NCBI RefSeq assembly: GCF_000812685.1
Contig: NZ_JWIF01000056.1
Coordinates: 62,001 to 126,000, forward strand
Direction of reading: 5' to 3'
From: Halocynthiibacter namhaensis
GTDB lineage: Bacteria; Pseudomonadota; Alphaproteobacteria; Rhodobacterales; Rhodobacteraceae
Length of the DNA stretch: 64,000 bases
The number at the start of each line of letters is the position of its first letter. Positions within the stretch are counted from its first letter, which is position 1. The notes beneath the pieces were generated by a model that saw nothing but the letters and a program-made list of their open reading frames with translations, was not told the origin of the DNA and made no database searches. The position numbers were made by a program, and so were the translations under genes. Shown here piece after piece: positions 41,139-52,005 of the stretch.

Positions 41139-41376
41139 TGGGCTCTCTCTTTTGTGATAAAATTTGCAGAAGTCTTAACAGGCGATCAGCCGGGGAACAA
41201 CCGTCACTGATCTTTGGTCCAACCTGACGGATTATCTGATGGGGTTTGGATCTGTGGTGTATCTGGTTGCACCTCGGAATATTCACCATCCACGACATCA
41301 TCATAAGCTGACGCATGTGTTGGATGTGAACGCGGATGTGCGCCTGGATGTTGGCCCATGGTGAAGCTTTGCATTT

Positions 41377-41718
41377 TCACGCGCGCCCTAGATATTTCAG
41401 CGCAGCAGTACGAAATGGCGGGAAAAGTAGAAGAAAACCAATGGCATCGGTGAAAAAGCCAGGCGTTAGTAAAAGTGCACCCGCAAATAGGATCATCGCG
41501 CCATGGGCCAGAGGTTCAGTTGGGTCGCGCATTTCATTGAAGGACCCCCGCAGTTGCGCCATCGCTTGCGCGCCCTGAGATCGGACAAGCCAAGTGCCCA
41601 GAACGGCAGTAACCACGACAACAGCCAAGGTGGAAAACAGGCCAATCGCCCCCCCAACTTGGATAAACAAAGCGATTTCTATCAGCGGAACCGCAATAAA
41701 CGCAACAAACAGCCACAT
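41377..41718 (-). CDS. fxsA: FxsA family membrane protein, C-terminal tail out of frame
   Basis: 113 aa from ATG 41718. Four hydrophobic segments (MWLFVAFIAVPLIEIALFI, FSTLAVVVVTAVLGTWLV, AHGAMILFAGALLLTPGFF and the following FLLLFPP) form the FxsA core; E. coli FxsA affects F exclusion of phage T7. The frame stops at 41377 straight after KYLGRA. Shifting frame there reads ARVKMQSFTMGQHPG and continues to a TGA at 41204-41206 with ...DDVVDGEYSEV... and a final GWTKD motif, which is how FxsA tails of related species end. So one base is missing near 41383-41390 and the intact gene would span 41204-41718 (about 171 aa). The core is complete, so function may survive. Confidence 0.8.
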   Translation of the reverse strand: MWLFVAFIAVPLIEIALFIQVGGAIGLFSTLAVVVVTAVLGTWLVRSQGAQAMAQLRGSFNEMRDPTEPLAHGAMILFAGALLLTPGFFTDAIGFLLLFPPFRTAALKYLGRA

Positions 41719-41813
41719 ATGGGCAATCCTTTCGTTAGCTTCGGTGGACTTGCGCCCACCCAACACCTACATATGTATCAACAACAAATGTTTCCATCCT
41801 TTTGAGGGTATTC

Positions 41814-42476
41814 ATGAACGATTCATCTTCACTTCAGCTTCTGGTTCTTGCCGGAGTTGCCATTTTTCTCTTTCTAAAACTGCGTTCCGTGCTTGGAACA
41901 CGCGAGGGTTTTGAAAAACCCCCTATGCCACGCCCCGATACCAGCAGGCAGGTGGAACATAATTTTGAAGTGATTGAAGGCGGCCCTGATCGTGACATCA
42001 CCGATCACGTGGAAGAAAACAGCCCCGAGGCCAACACATTGGCCGCGATGAAAGCCGCCGACCCTAGTTTTTCTGTTACAGAATTCATCGGTGGCGCGCG
42101 TGGTGCTTATGAAATGATCTTGATGGGGTTTGAACGGGGCGATCTTGGTCAAATCAAACCGTTTTTGGCACCTGACGTGTACGAGACCTTCGCCGAAGTT
42201 GTGACGGATCGCGAACTGAAAGGCCTGACCATTGAGGCCGATTTCATCGGCATCCGTGAAATCGCGATTGCTGGCGCTGAATTTAACAGCACCACGCGCG
42301 TAGGCGAGATATCCGTGCGTGTCATCGGCGAGCTGACCTCGGTTGTTCGTGATCGTGGTGGTGACATCATCGAGGGCGATAAAACAACTGTAAAACGCCA
42401 GCGTGATACATGGACTTTTGCCCATGAAATGGGATCAGAGAACCCAAATTGGAAGCTGGTCGCCACGGGCGAATAA
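41814..42476 (+). CDS. Tim44/TimA-like membrane-anchored protein
   Basis: 220 aa from ATG 41814 (TTGAGGG just upstream). One N-terminal membrane helix (about 6-22), a charged linker, then a Tim44-like domain (about 75-220): FIGGARGAYEMILMGFERGD, LAPDVYETFAEVV and the RDTWTFAHEMGSENPNWKLVATGE C-terminus. Bacterial TimA relatives are thought to act at the cytoplasmic membrane, with an ill-defined role. An in-frame TTG at 41802 is less likely. It is divergent from fxsA. Confidence 0.8.
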   Translation: MNDSSSLQLLVLAGVAIFLFLKLRSVLGTREGFEKPPMPRPDTSRQVEHNFEVIEGGPDRDITDHVEENSPEANTLAAMKAADPSFSVTEFIGGARGAYEMILMGFERGDLGQIKPFLAPDVYETFAEVVTDRELKGLTIEADFIGIREIAIAGAEFNSTTRVGEISVRVIGELTSVVRDRGGDIIEGDKTTVKRQRDTWTFAHEMGSENPNWKLVATGE

Positions 42477-42500
42477 TAGCGGCACAAACGCAGCAAGTGG

Positions 42501-43562
42501 ATGAATGCCGTGAGACTTCGGGAAATACGATATGTCCTGTTTACGGCATTTATCTGGGTGATCTTGGGAATGACTGCACAGTCTGAAGAACGCTATTCTT
42601 TGTTACCTTTCAATCAGTTGGATGGTTGGCAAGAAGACAATCATGCAGAAGCCTTTTCTGCATTTTTAGAAACCTGCGGAGACTTGAAAGACCCCGAGTG
42701 GAAAGCGATTTGTGCCTTGGCAAAATCGCGCCCGATGGATCAATCTTCTGCACAAACCTTCTTCGAGATGTTCTTCCGCCCTGTGCTGATCGAAGATGGT
42801 GAACCCATGTTGTTCACGGGGTATTTTGAACCTGAATTATCCGGTTCGCGCGCCCGCACCGGGCGTTTCCGTTTCCCGATTTACAGCCTACCGCGTGATA
42901 ATTCTGTGCGGCGTTTGTCGCGACGTCAACTGGAAGAAACCGGTGCTTTGAATGGGCGTGGGCTTGAGATTTGCTGGGTTGATGATTCAGTTGAACTGTT
43001 TTTCCTTCAAATTCAAGGATCTGGACGTGTTCGCCTGACAGATGGCAGCGTGCTTCGTGTTGGATATGCTGGTGCAAACGGGCATGAATATCGGTCTATC
43101 GGTCAAGAATTGATCCGCCGCGGCATTTACAACCGTCACCAAGTTTCTGCGGGTGTTATCGCCAATTGGGTGCGTCGAAACCCTGTCGATGGTGCCGAAC
43201 TTTTGCGTCATAACGGGTCCTTTGTATATTTCCGCGAATTGCGACATGTTCCATCCCATAAGGGCCCGCTTGGTGCGATGAACCGATCTGTCACGACCAT
43301 GCGCACAGTTGCCGTTGATCGCCGTTACACGCCGTTGGGCGCGCCGGTTTGGATTGAAAAAGAGGGCGGTGATCCGCTGCGGCGCTTGATGGTGGCGCAG
43401 GACACGGGTTCTGCGATAAAAGGGGCGCAACGCGCTGATATCTTTTATGGGTCTGGGGATCTGGCCGGGCGCGCCGCAGGCCAGGTTCGTGATCGTGGTC
43501 GGATGGTTGTGTTGTTGCCAATTACCCTTGCATTTCAAAAGGTTCCGGAGGGGGACATATGA
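42501..43562 (+). CDS. mltA: Membrane-bound lytic murein transglycosylase A
   Basis: Cleaves glycan strands to 1,6-anhydro-muropeptides, feeding the recycling pathway encoded by amgK-murU. The protein is 353 aa. Signal peptide (about 1-27) without an obvious lipobox. The MltA domain has FTGYFEPELSGSR and IQGSGRVRLTDG; the C-terminal 3D domain carries the catalytic Asp region AQDTGSAIKGAQRADIFYGSG. Overlaps smr by ATGA. Confidence 0.9.
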   Translation: MNAVRLREIRYVLFTAFIWVILGMTAQSEERYSLLPFNQLDGWQEDNHAEAFSAFLETCGDLKDPEWKAICALAKSRPMDQSSAQTFFEMFFRPVLIEDGEPMLFTGYFEPELSGSRARTGRFRFPIYSLPRDNSVRRLSRRQLEETGALNGRGLEICWVDDSVELFFLQIQGSGRVRLTDGSVLRVGYAGANGHEYRSIGQELIRRGIYNRHQVSAGVIANWVRRNPVDGAELLRHNGSFVYFRELRHVPSHKGPLGAMNRSVTTMRTVAVDRRYTPLGAPVWIEKEGGDPLRRLMVAQDTGSAIKGAQRADIFYGSGDLAGRAAGQVRDRGRMVVLLPITLAFQKVPEGDI

Positions 43563-44173
43563 AACGCAAACATGGTGGGCGCGGGTTGCGTCCCGAAGAA
43601 GAAGCGCTTTGGAATAAGGTGGCTGACACCGCGAACCCGTTGAAAAAGTCAGTTCTGCGTGAAAGCCCGATTGAAAATCTTTCCGTTGATCCAGTCAAAA
43701 AAATCCGTGAACCCGCCAAGCCGCGCGACCCGATTATGCCGTTTAAACTGGGAGAGCGCGCCAGCAGTAAATCTGCGGGCCATGTCATATCGCCCTCGAT
43801 CAGCGAGCAGGTTGCGGGTCACGCGTTGCAGATGGACAAAAAGAACTTCACCCGTTTAAAGCGGGGTAAAATGGTGCCAGAAGCGCGACTTGATCTGCAC
43901 GGCATGACGTTGAACCGCGCGCATCCTATTTTGAACCGTTTTATCCTAGATGCCCATGCGAATGGCGCGCGTTTGGTGCTGGTGATTACGGGCAAGGGTA
44001 AAGATCGTGACACGGGTGGCCCAATCCCGGAACGCATCGGAATTCTGCGCCATCAAGTGCCACAGTGGTTGCACAGTGGCGCGCTGAATGGGGCCGTTTT
44101 ACAGATCGTCGAAGCCCATAAAAAACACGGCGGCGGCGGTGCTTGGTATGTGTATCTACGCCGACGTCGCTAA
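43559..44173 (+). CDS. Smr domain protein
   Basis: 204 aa. A variable basic N-terminus (about 1-105), then an Smr domain with LDLHGMTLNRAHPILNRFI and VITGKGKDRDTGGPIPERI, the nuclease/RNA-binding signature (LDLHG and TGKG). Some free-standing Smr proteins (SmrB) cleave mRNA at collided ribosomes; the substrate here is unknown. It converges on the hydrolase gene with a 2-bp gap. Confidence 0.85.
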   Translation: MKRKHGGRGLRPEEEALWNKVADTANPLKKSVLRESPIENLSVDPVKKIREPAKPRDPIMPFKLGERASSKSAGHVISPSISEQVAGHALQMDKKNFTRLKRGKMVPEARLDLHGMTLNRAHPILNRFILDAHANGARLVLVITGKGKDRDTGGPIPERIGILRHQVPQWLHSGALNGAVLQIVEAHKKHGGGGAWYVYLRRRR

Positions 44174-44175
44174 TG

Positions 44176-45261
44176 TTACTGCCCGATCCCCGGAAGTAGA
44201 ATTTGCGTGGCATTTTGCACCAATATCGCGGCACCGGGTACAATGCCCGTACGCGTATTCTGACCATCGCTAAGGCTGTCAATTGTACCCTGCATGCGCT
44301 GTAAAATCGTGATCAATTCGGCAGAGTTCCCCGCATTAAAATGCCCACCCCGGATGGAATAATCGCTGGTATTGATGACGGTCACGTCAAAGTCGGCGAT
44401 TTCATCTGGGTTGCCCAAAGAGCCCACGCGTTGCTTCAACCCCGTCGCAAAAGCAGACAGTCGCAACACTTGGTCTTGTTCTGACGTTATCAAAATAAAT
44501 GGATCGGGAAGCGCGCCGATTTCTTGAAGCTGACTGCGAAAAACATCAACGTCGATGTCTGCCGAAACCAAGAAGACGCCACCAACCTTGCGCAGCATTT
44601 CCCGATTGTCGCGGATGGCCATCGTGCGCAGGACCTCCATCGACAAAAGGGCCCCCATGGAATGGCCCACCAGCGAGACACTGTCGGCACCCGCAGCGTC
44701 GACTTGATTGATTAACTCTTCTAGGCCACGACGAGCAAACAACACGGAATCCCGATCGTGAATATAGCCAAGCGGATGCGCGGCACTGGGCCAAGAATAA
44801 TGTACCGATACGTCTGGATTCCCAAAGTCATTGGACAGTTGTGCCGTGCGATAGATGCCGTCCGCGAAACTGTTCAGAAACCCATGCACATATATCGTGA
44901 CATCGCGTTCCCCACGCGGTTTTTGACGAAGTTCCCGGGCAAGTTTTTCGCTAAACTCTTGTGGGGAAGAGAATAGATTTTCACTGCGCGCAACAAAATG
45001 TTTCAAAGCATCAGGCGTGCGTTTGGGCCACTCAATTTGTCCCGTAACATGGTTGGGTGGGATGGAAATATCATATTGCCCATATCCCGTGACCTCGCTG
45101 CGATCACTTCCGTATCGCAAAGTGAAATCTGGGCTGCGGCTTGTGGCGAAAAACACTGGGATGGTGTGATTTTTGAGCTGCCCAGGGACAACATTGATCT
45201 GTGTTACCCGTGGGGAACAGGCCGTGAGGGCCAGAAAAATCAGAAGATAAATGGATCGCAT
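44176..45261 (-). CDS. Lipoprotein alpha/beta hydrolase (DUF900 family)
   Basis: 361 aa. The N-terminus MRSIYLLIFLALTAC is a lipoprotein signal with lipobox LTAC (lipidated Cys15). The hydrolase domain starts with IPVFFATSRSPD and IYVHGFLNSFADG (oxyanion region); the nucleophile elbow is LVGHSMGALL (Ser), and the acid/His lie toward the C-terminus (INTSDYSIRGGHFN). Family members are esterase-like with no settled substrate. Expected to sit on the periplasmic side of a membrane. Confidence 0.8.
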   Translation of the reverse strand: MRSIYLLIFLALTACSPRVTQINVVPGQLKNHTIPVFFATSRSPDFTLRYGSDRSEVTGYGQYDISIPPNHVTGQIEWPKRTPDALKHFVARSENLFSSPQEFSEKLARELRQKPRGERDVTIYVHGFLNSFADGIYRTAQLSNDFGNPDVSVHYSWPSAAHPLGYIHDRDSVLFARRGLEELINQVDAAGADSVSLVGHSMGALLSMEVLRTMAIRDNREMLRKVGGVFLVSADIDVDVFRSQLQEIGALPDPFILITSEQDQVLRLSAFATGLKQRVGSLGNPDEIADFDVTVINTSDYSIRGGHFNAGNSAELITILQRMQGTIDSLSDGQNTRTGIVPGAAILVQNATQILLPGIGQ

Positions 45262-45349
45262 GTTAACCTGCTAAAACTAAACTTGTCCGCAGATTAACAT
45301 AGATAAAACCAAGGTTCATCTGATTTTAGAACCGAAACTTGATGTCAAT

Positions 45350-46657
45350 TTACAGCACGTAGCGCGACAGATCTGTGGATTTCGCCAATGTGCCAAGGTT
45401 TGCTTCGACGAAATCCGCATCCACCGTGATCTCTTCGCCGCTGCGGTCTGGGGCGGTGAAGCCAAGGTCCTCGAATACACGCTCAATCACTGTGTAAAGC
45501 CGACGTGCACCGATATTTTCGACAGTTTCGTTCACGTCCGCAGCAATCTTTGCAAGCGCCGCAATGCCGTCATCTGTGAAGGTGACGGTGACACCTTCGG
45601 TGCCCAATAATGCGGTGTATTGCAGGGTCAAAGCATTGTCAGTTTCGGTCAAAATGCGGACGAAATCTTGTTCTGTTAGGGCACGCAGTTCAACGCGAAT
45701 GGGCAAGCGGCCTTGTAATTCTGGCAGCAAATCTGACGGTTTCGCGATGTGGAACGCGCCGGATGCGATAAACAGGATATGGTCCGTTTTGACGGGGCCA
45801 TGTTTGGTCGACACAGTTGTGCCTTCGATCAAGGGCAACAGGTCACGTTGCACACCTTCGCGCGAAACATCGCCCCCTCGGCTTTCTTGACGAACAGCCA
45901 CTTTGTCGATCTCATCCAGAAAGACGATGCCATTTTGTTCAACGGATTCAAGGGCCGTACGGGTGATGGTTTCGTCGTCCAACATCTTGTCAGCTTCTTC
46001 GCCAATCAAAGTGTCATAGCTTTCGGAAACGGTCAGTTTGCGCCGTGTTGTGCGCCCGCCCATCGCTTTTCCAAACAGGTCACCTAGGTTCATCATGCCC
46101 ATGCTTGAACCCGGCTGTCCTGGAATGTCAAAGCCCTGCATTGGGCTTGATGTATCAGCGAGATCAAGTTCGATCAAAGTGTCATCAAGTTCACCCGCCT
46201 TCAACTTCTTGCGAAACATTTCAATCGTCGCCTCACGGGCATCTTCGCCGGCGATGGCGCGCAAAACGCGTTCTTCTGCGGCTTCGTGGGCCTTGGTTTT
46301 CACATCTTCGCGCATAAGGTCGCGTGTCTGAGCAATCGCGGCATCTGCAAGGTCACGGATGATCTGTTCAACGTCTCGGCCAACATACCCGACTTCGGTG
46401 AATTTGGTTGCTTCGACCTTCAGAAACGGCGCACGTGCCAGTTTCGCCAAACGGCGCGAGATTTCGGTTTTGCCAACGCCTGTGGGCCCGATCATCAAAA
46501 TATTCTTTGGGTAGACTTCGTCGCGCAGATCGTCAGGCAGCTGCTTGCGGCGCCAACGGTTGCGTAAAGCCACAGCAACGGCCCGTTTGGCGTCATTTTG
46601 GCCGATGATAAAACGGTCAAGTTCGGAAACGATTTCGCGGGGGGTAAAGTCGGTCAT
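45350..46657 (-). CDS. hslU: ATP-dependent protease ATPase subunit HslU
   Basis: AAA+ unfoldase that feeds HslV, 435 aa. [17 protein letters not shown] at the N-terminus, Walker A GPTGVGKT at 57-64, the I domain (about 110-240), Walker [14 protein letters not shown], sensor and C-terminal [13 protein letters not shown], with the C-terminal DLSRYVL tail that docks into HslV. Its partner gene hslV is 31 kb away on the opposite strand. No terminator or other gene explains the separation. Confidence 0.95.
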   Translation of the reverse strand: MTDFTPREIVSELDRFIIGQNDAKRAVAVALRNRWRRKQLPDDLRDEVYPKNILMIGPTGVGKTEISRRLAKLARAPFLKVEATKFTEVGYVGRDVEQIIRDLADAAIAQTRDLMREDVKTKAHEAAEERVLRAIAGEDAREATIEMFRKKLKAGELDDTLIELDLADTSSPMQGFDIPGQPGSSMGMMNLGDLFGKAMGGRTTRRKLTVSESYDTLIGEEADKMLDDETITRTALESVEQNGIVFLDEIDKVAVRQESRGGDVSREGVQRDLLPLIEGTTVSTKHGPVKTDHILFIASGAFHIAKPSDLLPELQGRLPIRVELRALTEQDFVRILTETDNALTLQYTALLGTEGVTVTFTDDGIAALAKIAADVNETVENIGARRLYTVIERVFEDLGFTAPDRSGEEITVDADFVEANLGTLAKSTDLSRYVL

Positions 46658-46814
46658 TCAGGCTCCAGGGTCGCAATCTCAAAAGGTGGCAAGGGTGATT
46701 GCCTAATACTTAGGTACGATATGCATTAATTCACGCAGAATCTGAACCCAGAATAAACGAACTGGCAAAAAATGCATTGAGAGCGGCCAAAAAAGTAAAC
46801 ACGCTGATCAATAT

Positions 46815-46842
46815 GCCTTCGCCACCGGGTGATGGCGAAGGC
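46815..46842 (-). terminator. Hairpin downstream of katG
   Basis: A perfect 10-bp stem GCCTTCGCCA / TGGCGAAGGC with an eight-base loop, 11 bp past the katG stop. There is no clean T-run after it on the minus strand, so it may be a terminator or an mRNA-stabilising hairpin. The rest of 46658-46814 is the hslU leader with no supported gene. Confidence 0.5.
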
Positions 46843-46852
46843 GTTGATGTGC

Positions 46853-49048
<2,196 letters not shown>

Positions 49049-49140
49049 TTATTATTGTTATTTGGCTCTCTAGATCAGGCTATCGGCGGGATGATGATAA
49101 ATCCAATTGCATTTTTTGTGCCTCCCGATAAATTATTATT

Positions 49141-50031
49141 ATGAACAACTTTACTTTGAAGCAGCTTCGCTATCTCGTGGCGCTAGATCGTCACGGTCAT
49201 TTTGGGCGCGCGGCGGATGCATGTGCGGTCACCCAGCCCGCCTTGTCGATCCAAATAAAAGAGCTGGAAACATCTCTTGGGACGCCACTGGTGGAACGGT
49301 CTCCGCGCGGTCTTCGGATGACGCCTGTCGGTGAAAATTTTGTCATGCGGGCGAAAGACATTCTACGTGCCGTGGCCGAGTTGGACGATCTGGCGCGCGT
49401 TTCGAAAGGCCCGCTAAGCGGCAGGTTGCGGTTGGGTGTGATCCCGACAGTTGCCCCGTATTTATTGCCAGAGATCCTGAAAAAGCTTGCCGCGAATTTC
49501 CCGACGTTGGACGTGATCCCTAGGGAAACGGTTACCAAGACGCTTTTGAAAGGGCTGCGGGAATATGAATTGGACGCGGCCATCGTCGCATTGCCCGTGT
49601 CTGAACCCTTGTTGGAAGAATTCTTGCTGTTTGAAGAAGAATTCGTTTTGGTCAGACACGGTCGGGAAGCGCAGATGCCTCTGCCAAGCCCCAGTGAATT
49701 GCTGAAAATGCGGCTTTTATTGCTTGAGGAAGGGCATTGCTTTCGGGATCAGGCTTTGTCGTATTGCAATGTCGGTGGGGTCAAGGCGCGCGATGTGATG
49801 GAGGGCAGTTCCCTGTCCACTTTGGTGCGCATGGTTGGGGCTGGTCTGGGGATGACCTTGATCCCAGAAATGGCCGTTCCGTTCGAGGTGCAGTCCGAAA
49901 GCGTTGAGGTGACAACATTCGCGCGCCCTGCCCCATCACGCAAGGTTGGGATGATTTGGCGCAAGAGCAACCCACTTGCACCACAACTTTTTGAATTGGC
50001 CAAAACGCTTCAGGCCCATCAGGAACGTTAA
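49141..50031 (+). CDS. oxyR: Hydrogen-peroxide-sensing LysR regulator OxyR
   Basis: 296 aa. N-terminal winged helix (about 4-60: LKQLRYLVALDRHGHFGRAADAC). The redox pair is present as C200 and C209 in EEGHCFRDQALSYC, matching C199 and C208 of E. coli OxyR. When oxidised it activates katG, its divergent neighbour; the shared 113-bp region should hold the operator. Ends in a strong terminator. Confidence 0.95.
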   Translation: MNNFTLKQLRYLVALDRHGHFGRAADACAVTQPALSIQIKELETSLGTPLVERSPRGLRMTPVGENFVMRAKDILRAVAELDDLARVSKGPLSGRLRLGVIPTVAPYLLPEILKKLAANFPTLDVIPRETVTKTLLKGLREYELDAAIVALPVSEPLLEEFLLFEEEFVLVRHGREAQMPLPSPSELLKMRLLLLEEGHCFRDQALSYCNVGGVKARDVMEGSSLSTLVRMVGAGLGMTLIPEMAVPFEVQSESVEVTTFARPAPSRKVGMIWRKSNPLAPQLFELAKTLQAHQER

Positions 50032-50070
50032 AAACCACCACATCGAGGGGCCCAGATGTGGTGGTTTCTT
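50032..50070 (+). terminator. Rho-independent terminator of oxyR
   Basis: A perfect 13-bp stem (50032-50044 paired with 50055-50067), ten-base loop, then CTT. The stem arms AAACCACCACATC recur in near-identical form at 51784. Confidence 0.8.
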
Positions 50071-50106
50071 CAAGTCATGCGTGAAGGCCTGCATGTCATT
50101 TTGTTG

Positions 50107-51357
50107 CTAAGCGAGGTCTTTCAACACGGTCAAAAGCTGCGCGATTTCGGCTTCTGTATTGTAATGGCACAGCGAAATGCGAATACAATCAGGCAGACCA
50201 AGCGGGTCAAGCACGTTGCCACTGTAATGATCGGCTTTGCGCGTGTGGGTGCGAATGCCTTGATTGTTCAGGATGGTCACAACATCAGGGGATGCCATAC
50301 CTTTCACCACAATCGACACAAGCCCTTCGCGGGCCGCATTATCGGCACCAGCCAGAATTGTGATGTGATCCATGTCGCGCAGGCCCGGAAGGTTGCCTGT
50401 GCCATTGATCATCGCGTTGGTCAGATGGGTTTCATAGGCGTGGATCGCACGCCCGGCGGCCTCGATCCGTTTGCGCGGCTCGACCTCATTGGAAACCTCA
50501 CCCCCCAGCCAATCAAAATAGCTGACCACATCAGACAATGTTGCATATGCGCCCGTGTCGCGTGTCCCAAATTCCCAACCTGTGGGGGCCGCATCGATCA
50601 ACATATCATGCGGCAGGGCAGACAGCTTGTCGGAAATCCAGGCAATGCCATACCCATGACGCGAGAACATTTTGTAAGGCGAAATCGCGTAACCATCGAC
50701 GTTGTAGGCCTCTAGGTCCATCTGACCGTGGGCCGCGTGTTGGATGCCATCCACAATGATTATACAATCAGGGGAAACCGCACGGATCGCTTTGGAAATC
50801 GCCGCAACATCCATGCCCATGCCGGTGACGGGTGACGCATGCAAGATCGTCGCAACCGCCACATCCGGCGTCATCAACGCGGTATATGCGGCAGCGGTTA
50901 CAAGGCCCGTTGCGTCATCATGTGGCACGTTCACATAGTCAAGACCTGCGATATCAGACCAACGGCGCGCCGCAGATCGGCTTGCGGGGTGTTCAATCGA
51001 TGACCCGATCACTTTCGCACCTTTGGGCGCGTTCACACAGGCTGTGCGGATCAAACGAAACAGCAGTTCGGTGCCGCTTTCACCCGCAAAGAATTGACCC
51101 GACTTCGCGTTCATCAAGACCGCCATATCGGCTTTGGCTTTGTCAATCGTTGCCACAAGCGCGTGTGCCGCTGGGTTGTCACGCCCCTGATTATCCGGGA
51201 TCGCCGCATATTTTGAAGAGGTCCCAACAGCGGTTTTCAACGTCAATGCACCGCCTGCGTTTTCAAAGAAAATACGATCTCCTTGAAACGGGCAGTTGTC
51301 CACATGGGCGAATTGATCTCGGATTGCCTTGATCAGATCGGGGTTATTCTGGATCAT
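50107..51357 (-). CDS. Class V aminotransferase (cysteine desulfurase-like fold), substrate unknown
   Basis: 416 aa PLP enzyme. GDRIFFENAGGALTLKTAV begins the fold; HP-containing SSIEHPASRSAARRW, IIIVDGIQHAAHG (Asp that binds the pyridine N) and the lysine motif ISPYKMFSRHGYG are intact. The active-site-loop Cys expected in true cysteine desulfurases is not evident; SLCHYNTEAEI near the C-terminus has a Cys in a different setting. No iron-sulfur cluster genes lie nearby. Related proteins are annotated as kynureninase-, isopenicillin-epimerase- or desulfurase-like; I cannot choose. A small gene lies 37 bp upstream in the same direction. Confidence 0.75.
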   Translation of the reverse strand: MIQNNPDLIKAIRDQFAHVDNCPFQGDRIFFENAGGALTLKTAVGTSSKYAAIPDNQGRDNPAAHALVATIDKAKADMAVLMNAKSGQFFAGESGTELLFRLIRTACVNAPKGAKVIGSSIEHPASRSAARRWSDIAGLDYVNVPHDDATGLVTAAAYTALMTPDVAVATILHASPVTGMGMDVAAISKAIRAVSPDCIIIVDGIQHAAHGQMDLEAYNVDGYAISPYKMFSRHGYGIAWISDKLSALPHDMLIDAAPTGWEFGTRDTGAYATLSDVVSYFDWLGGEVSNEVEPRKRIEAAGRAIHAYETHLTNAMINGTGNLPGLRDMDHITILAGADNAAREGLVSIVVKGMASPDVVTILNNQGIRTHTRKADHYSGNVLDPLGLPDCIRISLCHYNTEAEIAQLLTVLKDLA

Positions 51358-51394
51358 TTTTCTCGTCCTGTAAGCAGATATTCAAAGTGCATGT

Positions 51395-51640
51395 TTATGG
51401 TGCGCGGGTGACAATCTCCCGACAGAGTTCAGCAATGCCTATGTGGCTGTCACGTGGGAAACCATCGACACTATCATCAATGATGCCATGGGCCGAATTG
51501 ATCAAGCCTGCACGCAATATCATGCCTAATAAAAGTGCTTCGCGCTCTGGCGTGCGCTGCAAATCCGGTTTGCGATCACCGAGCATCTGGGTGACGTGTG
51601 CGTTGTAGTATTCATCACTCGTCACATAGGGGCGGACCAC
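51395..51640 (-). CDS. Hypothetical 81-aa protein, possible gene remnant
   Basis: Open frame from GTG 51640, bounded upstream by an in-frame TGA a few codons earlier. No clear ribosome-binding site. Composition looks like coding sequence: mixed helices with SDEYYNAHVTQMLGD, ALLLGMILRAGLINSAHG and GIAELCREIV. I recognise no family. It may be a small gene co-transcribed with the aminotransferase downstream or the 3' remnant of a longer one. 51641-51778 upstream shows nothing further. Confidence 0.4.
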   Translation of the reverse strand: MVRPYVTSDEYYNAHVTQMLGDRKPDLQRTPEREALLLGMILRAGLINSAHGIIDDSVDGFPRDSHIGIAELCREIVTRAP

Positions 51641-51778
51641 TTTAAAGGGGGAGACTCAGTATCCTGTACTTACAGTTCGAGCGGGTCATTATGATCGAGA
51701 GAAACGTGCCGTCAAATGAATGTAAATTTGTAGGCTAGTTCGCAGCGGGCCACGCAAGGTATCGAATTGAATAGAGAA

Positions 51779-51821
51779 TTAAAAAACCACCATATCGAGT
51801 ATTACTCAGACATGGTGGTTT
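51779..51821 (-). terminator. Terminator of tRNA-Lys
   Basis: Read on the minus strand, a 10-bp stem (AAACCACCAT / ATGGTGGTTT) is followed by TTTTTTAATT, directly downstream of the tRNA. It closely resembles the oxyR terminator at 50032. Confidence 0.7.
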
Positions 51822-51828
51822 CAAATAA

Positions 51829-51904
51829 TGGTGAGCCCTACTGGGTTCGAACCAGTGACCTACTGATTAAAAGTCAGCCGCTCTACCAACTGAGCTAAGG
51901 GCCC
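51829..51904 (-). tRNA. tRNA-Lys (anticodon UUU)
   Basis: 76 nt including an encoded CCA. Acceptor stem GGGCCCT / AGGGCTC, D arm TAGCTCAGTTGGTAGAGC, anticodon loop CTTTTAA with anticodon TTT, T arm GGTTCGAACC. Its wobble uridine is a substrate of the MnmE/MnmG enzymes and its A37 of TsaE/MtaB, all encoded in this window. Confidence 0.97.
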
Positions 51905-52005
51905 TCACTTGCGGGTCGTTTAAGGTTGCGAGCCGACGGGGTCAAGGAGGAATCTTTGAAAATCCGTCTCTGGCATGATTTTTTCTTTCAGATTATACGG
52001 AAGCC

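Noticed and set aside
46733-46804. Short hydrophobic ORF in the katG-hslU gap (FTFLAALNAFF...)
   Set aside because: About 23 codons, no ribosome-binding site and only weak start codons; no evidence beyond hydrophobicity.
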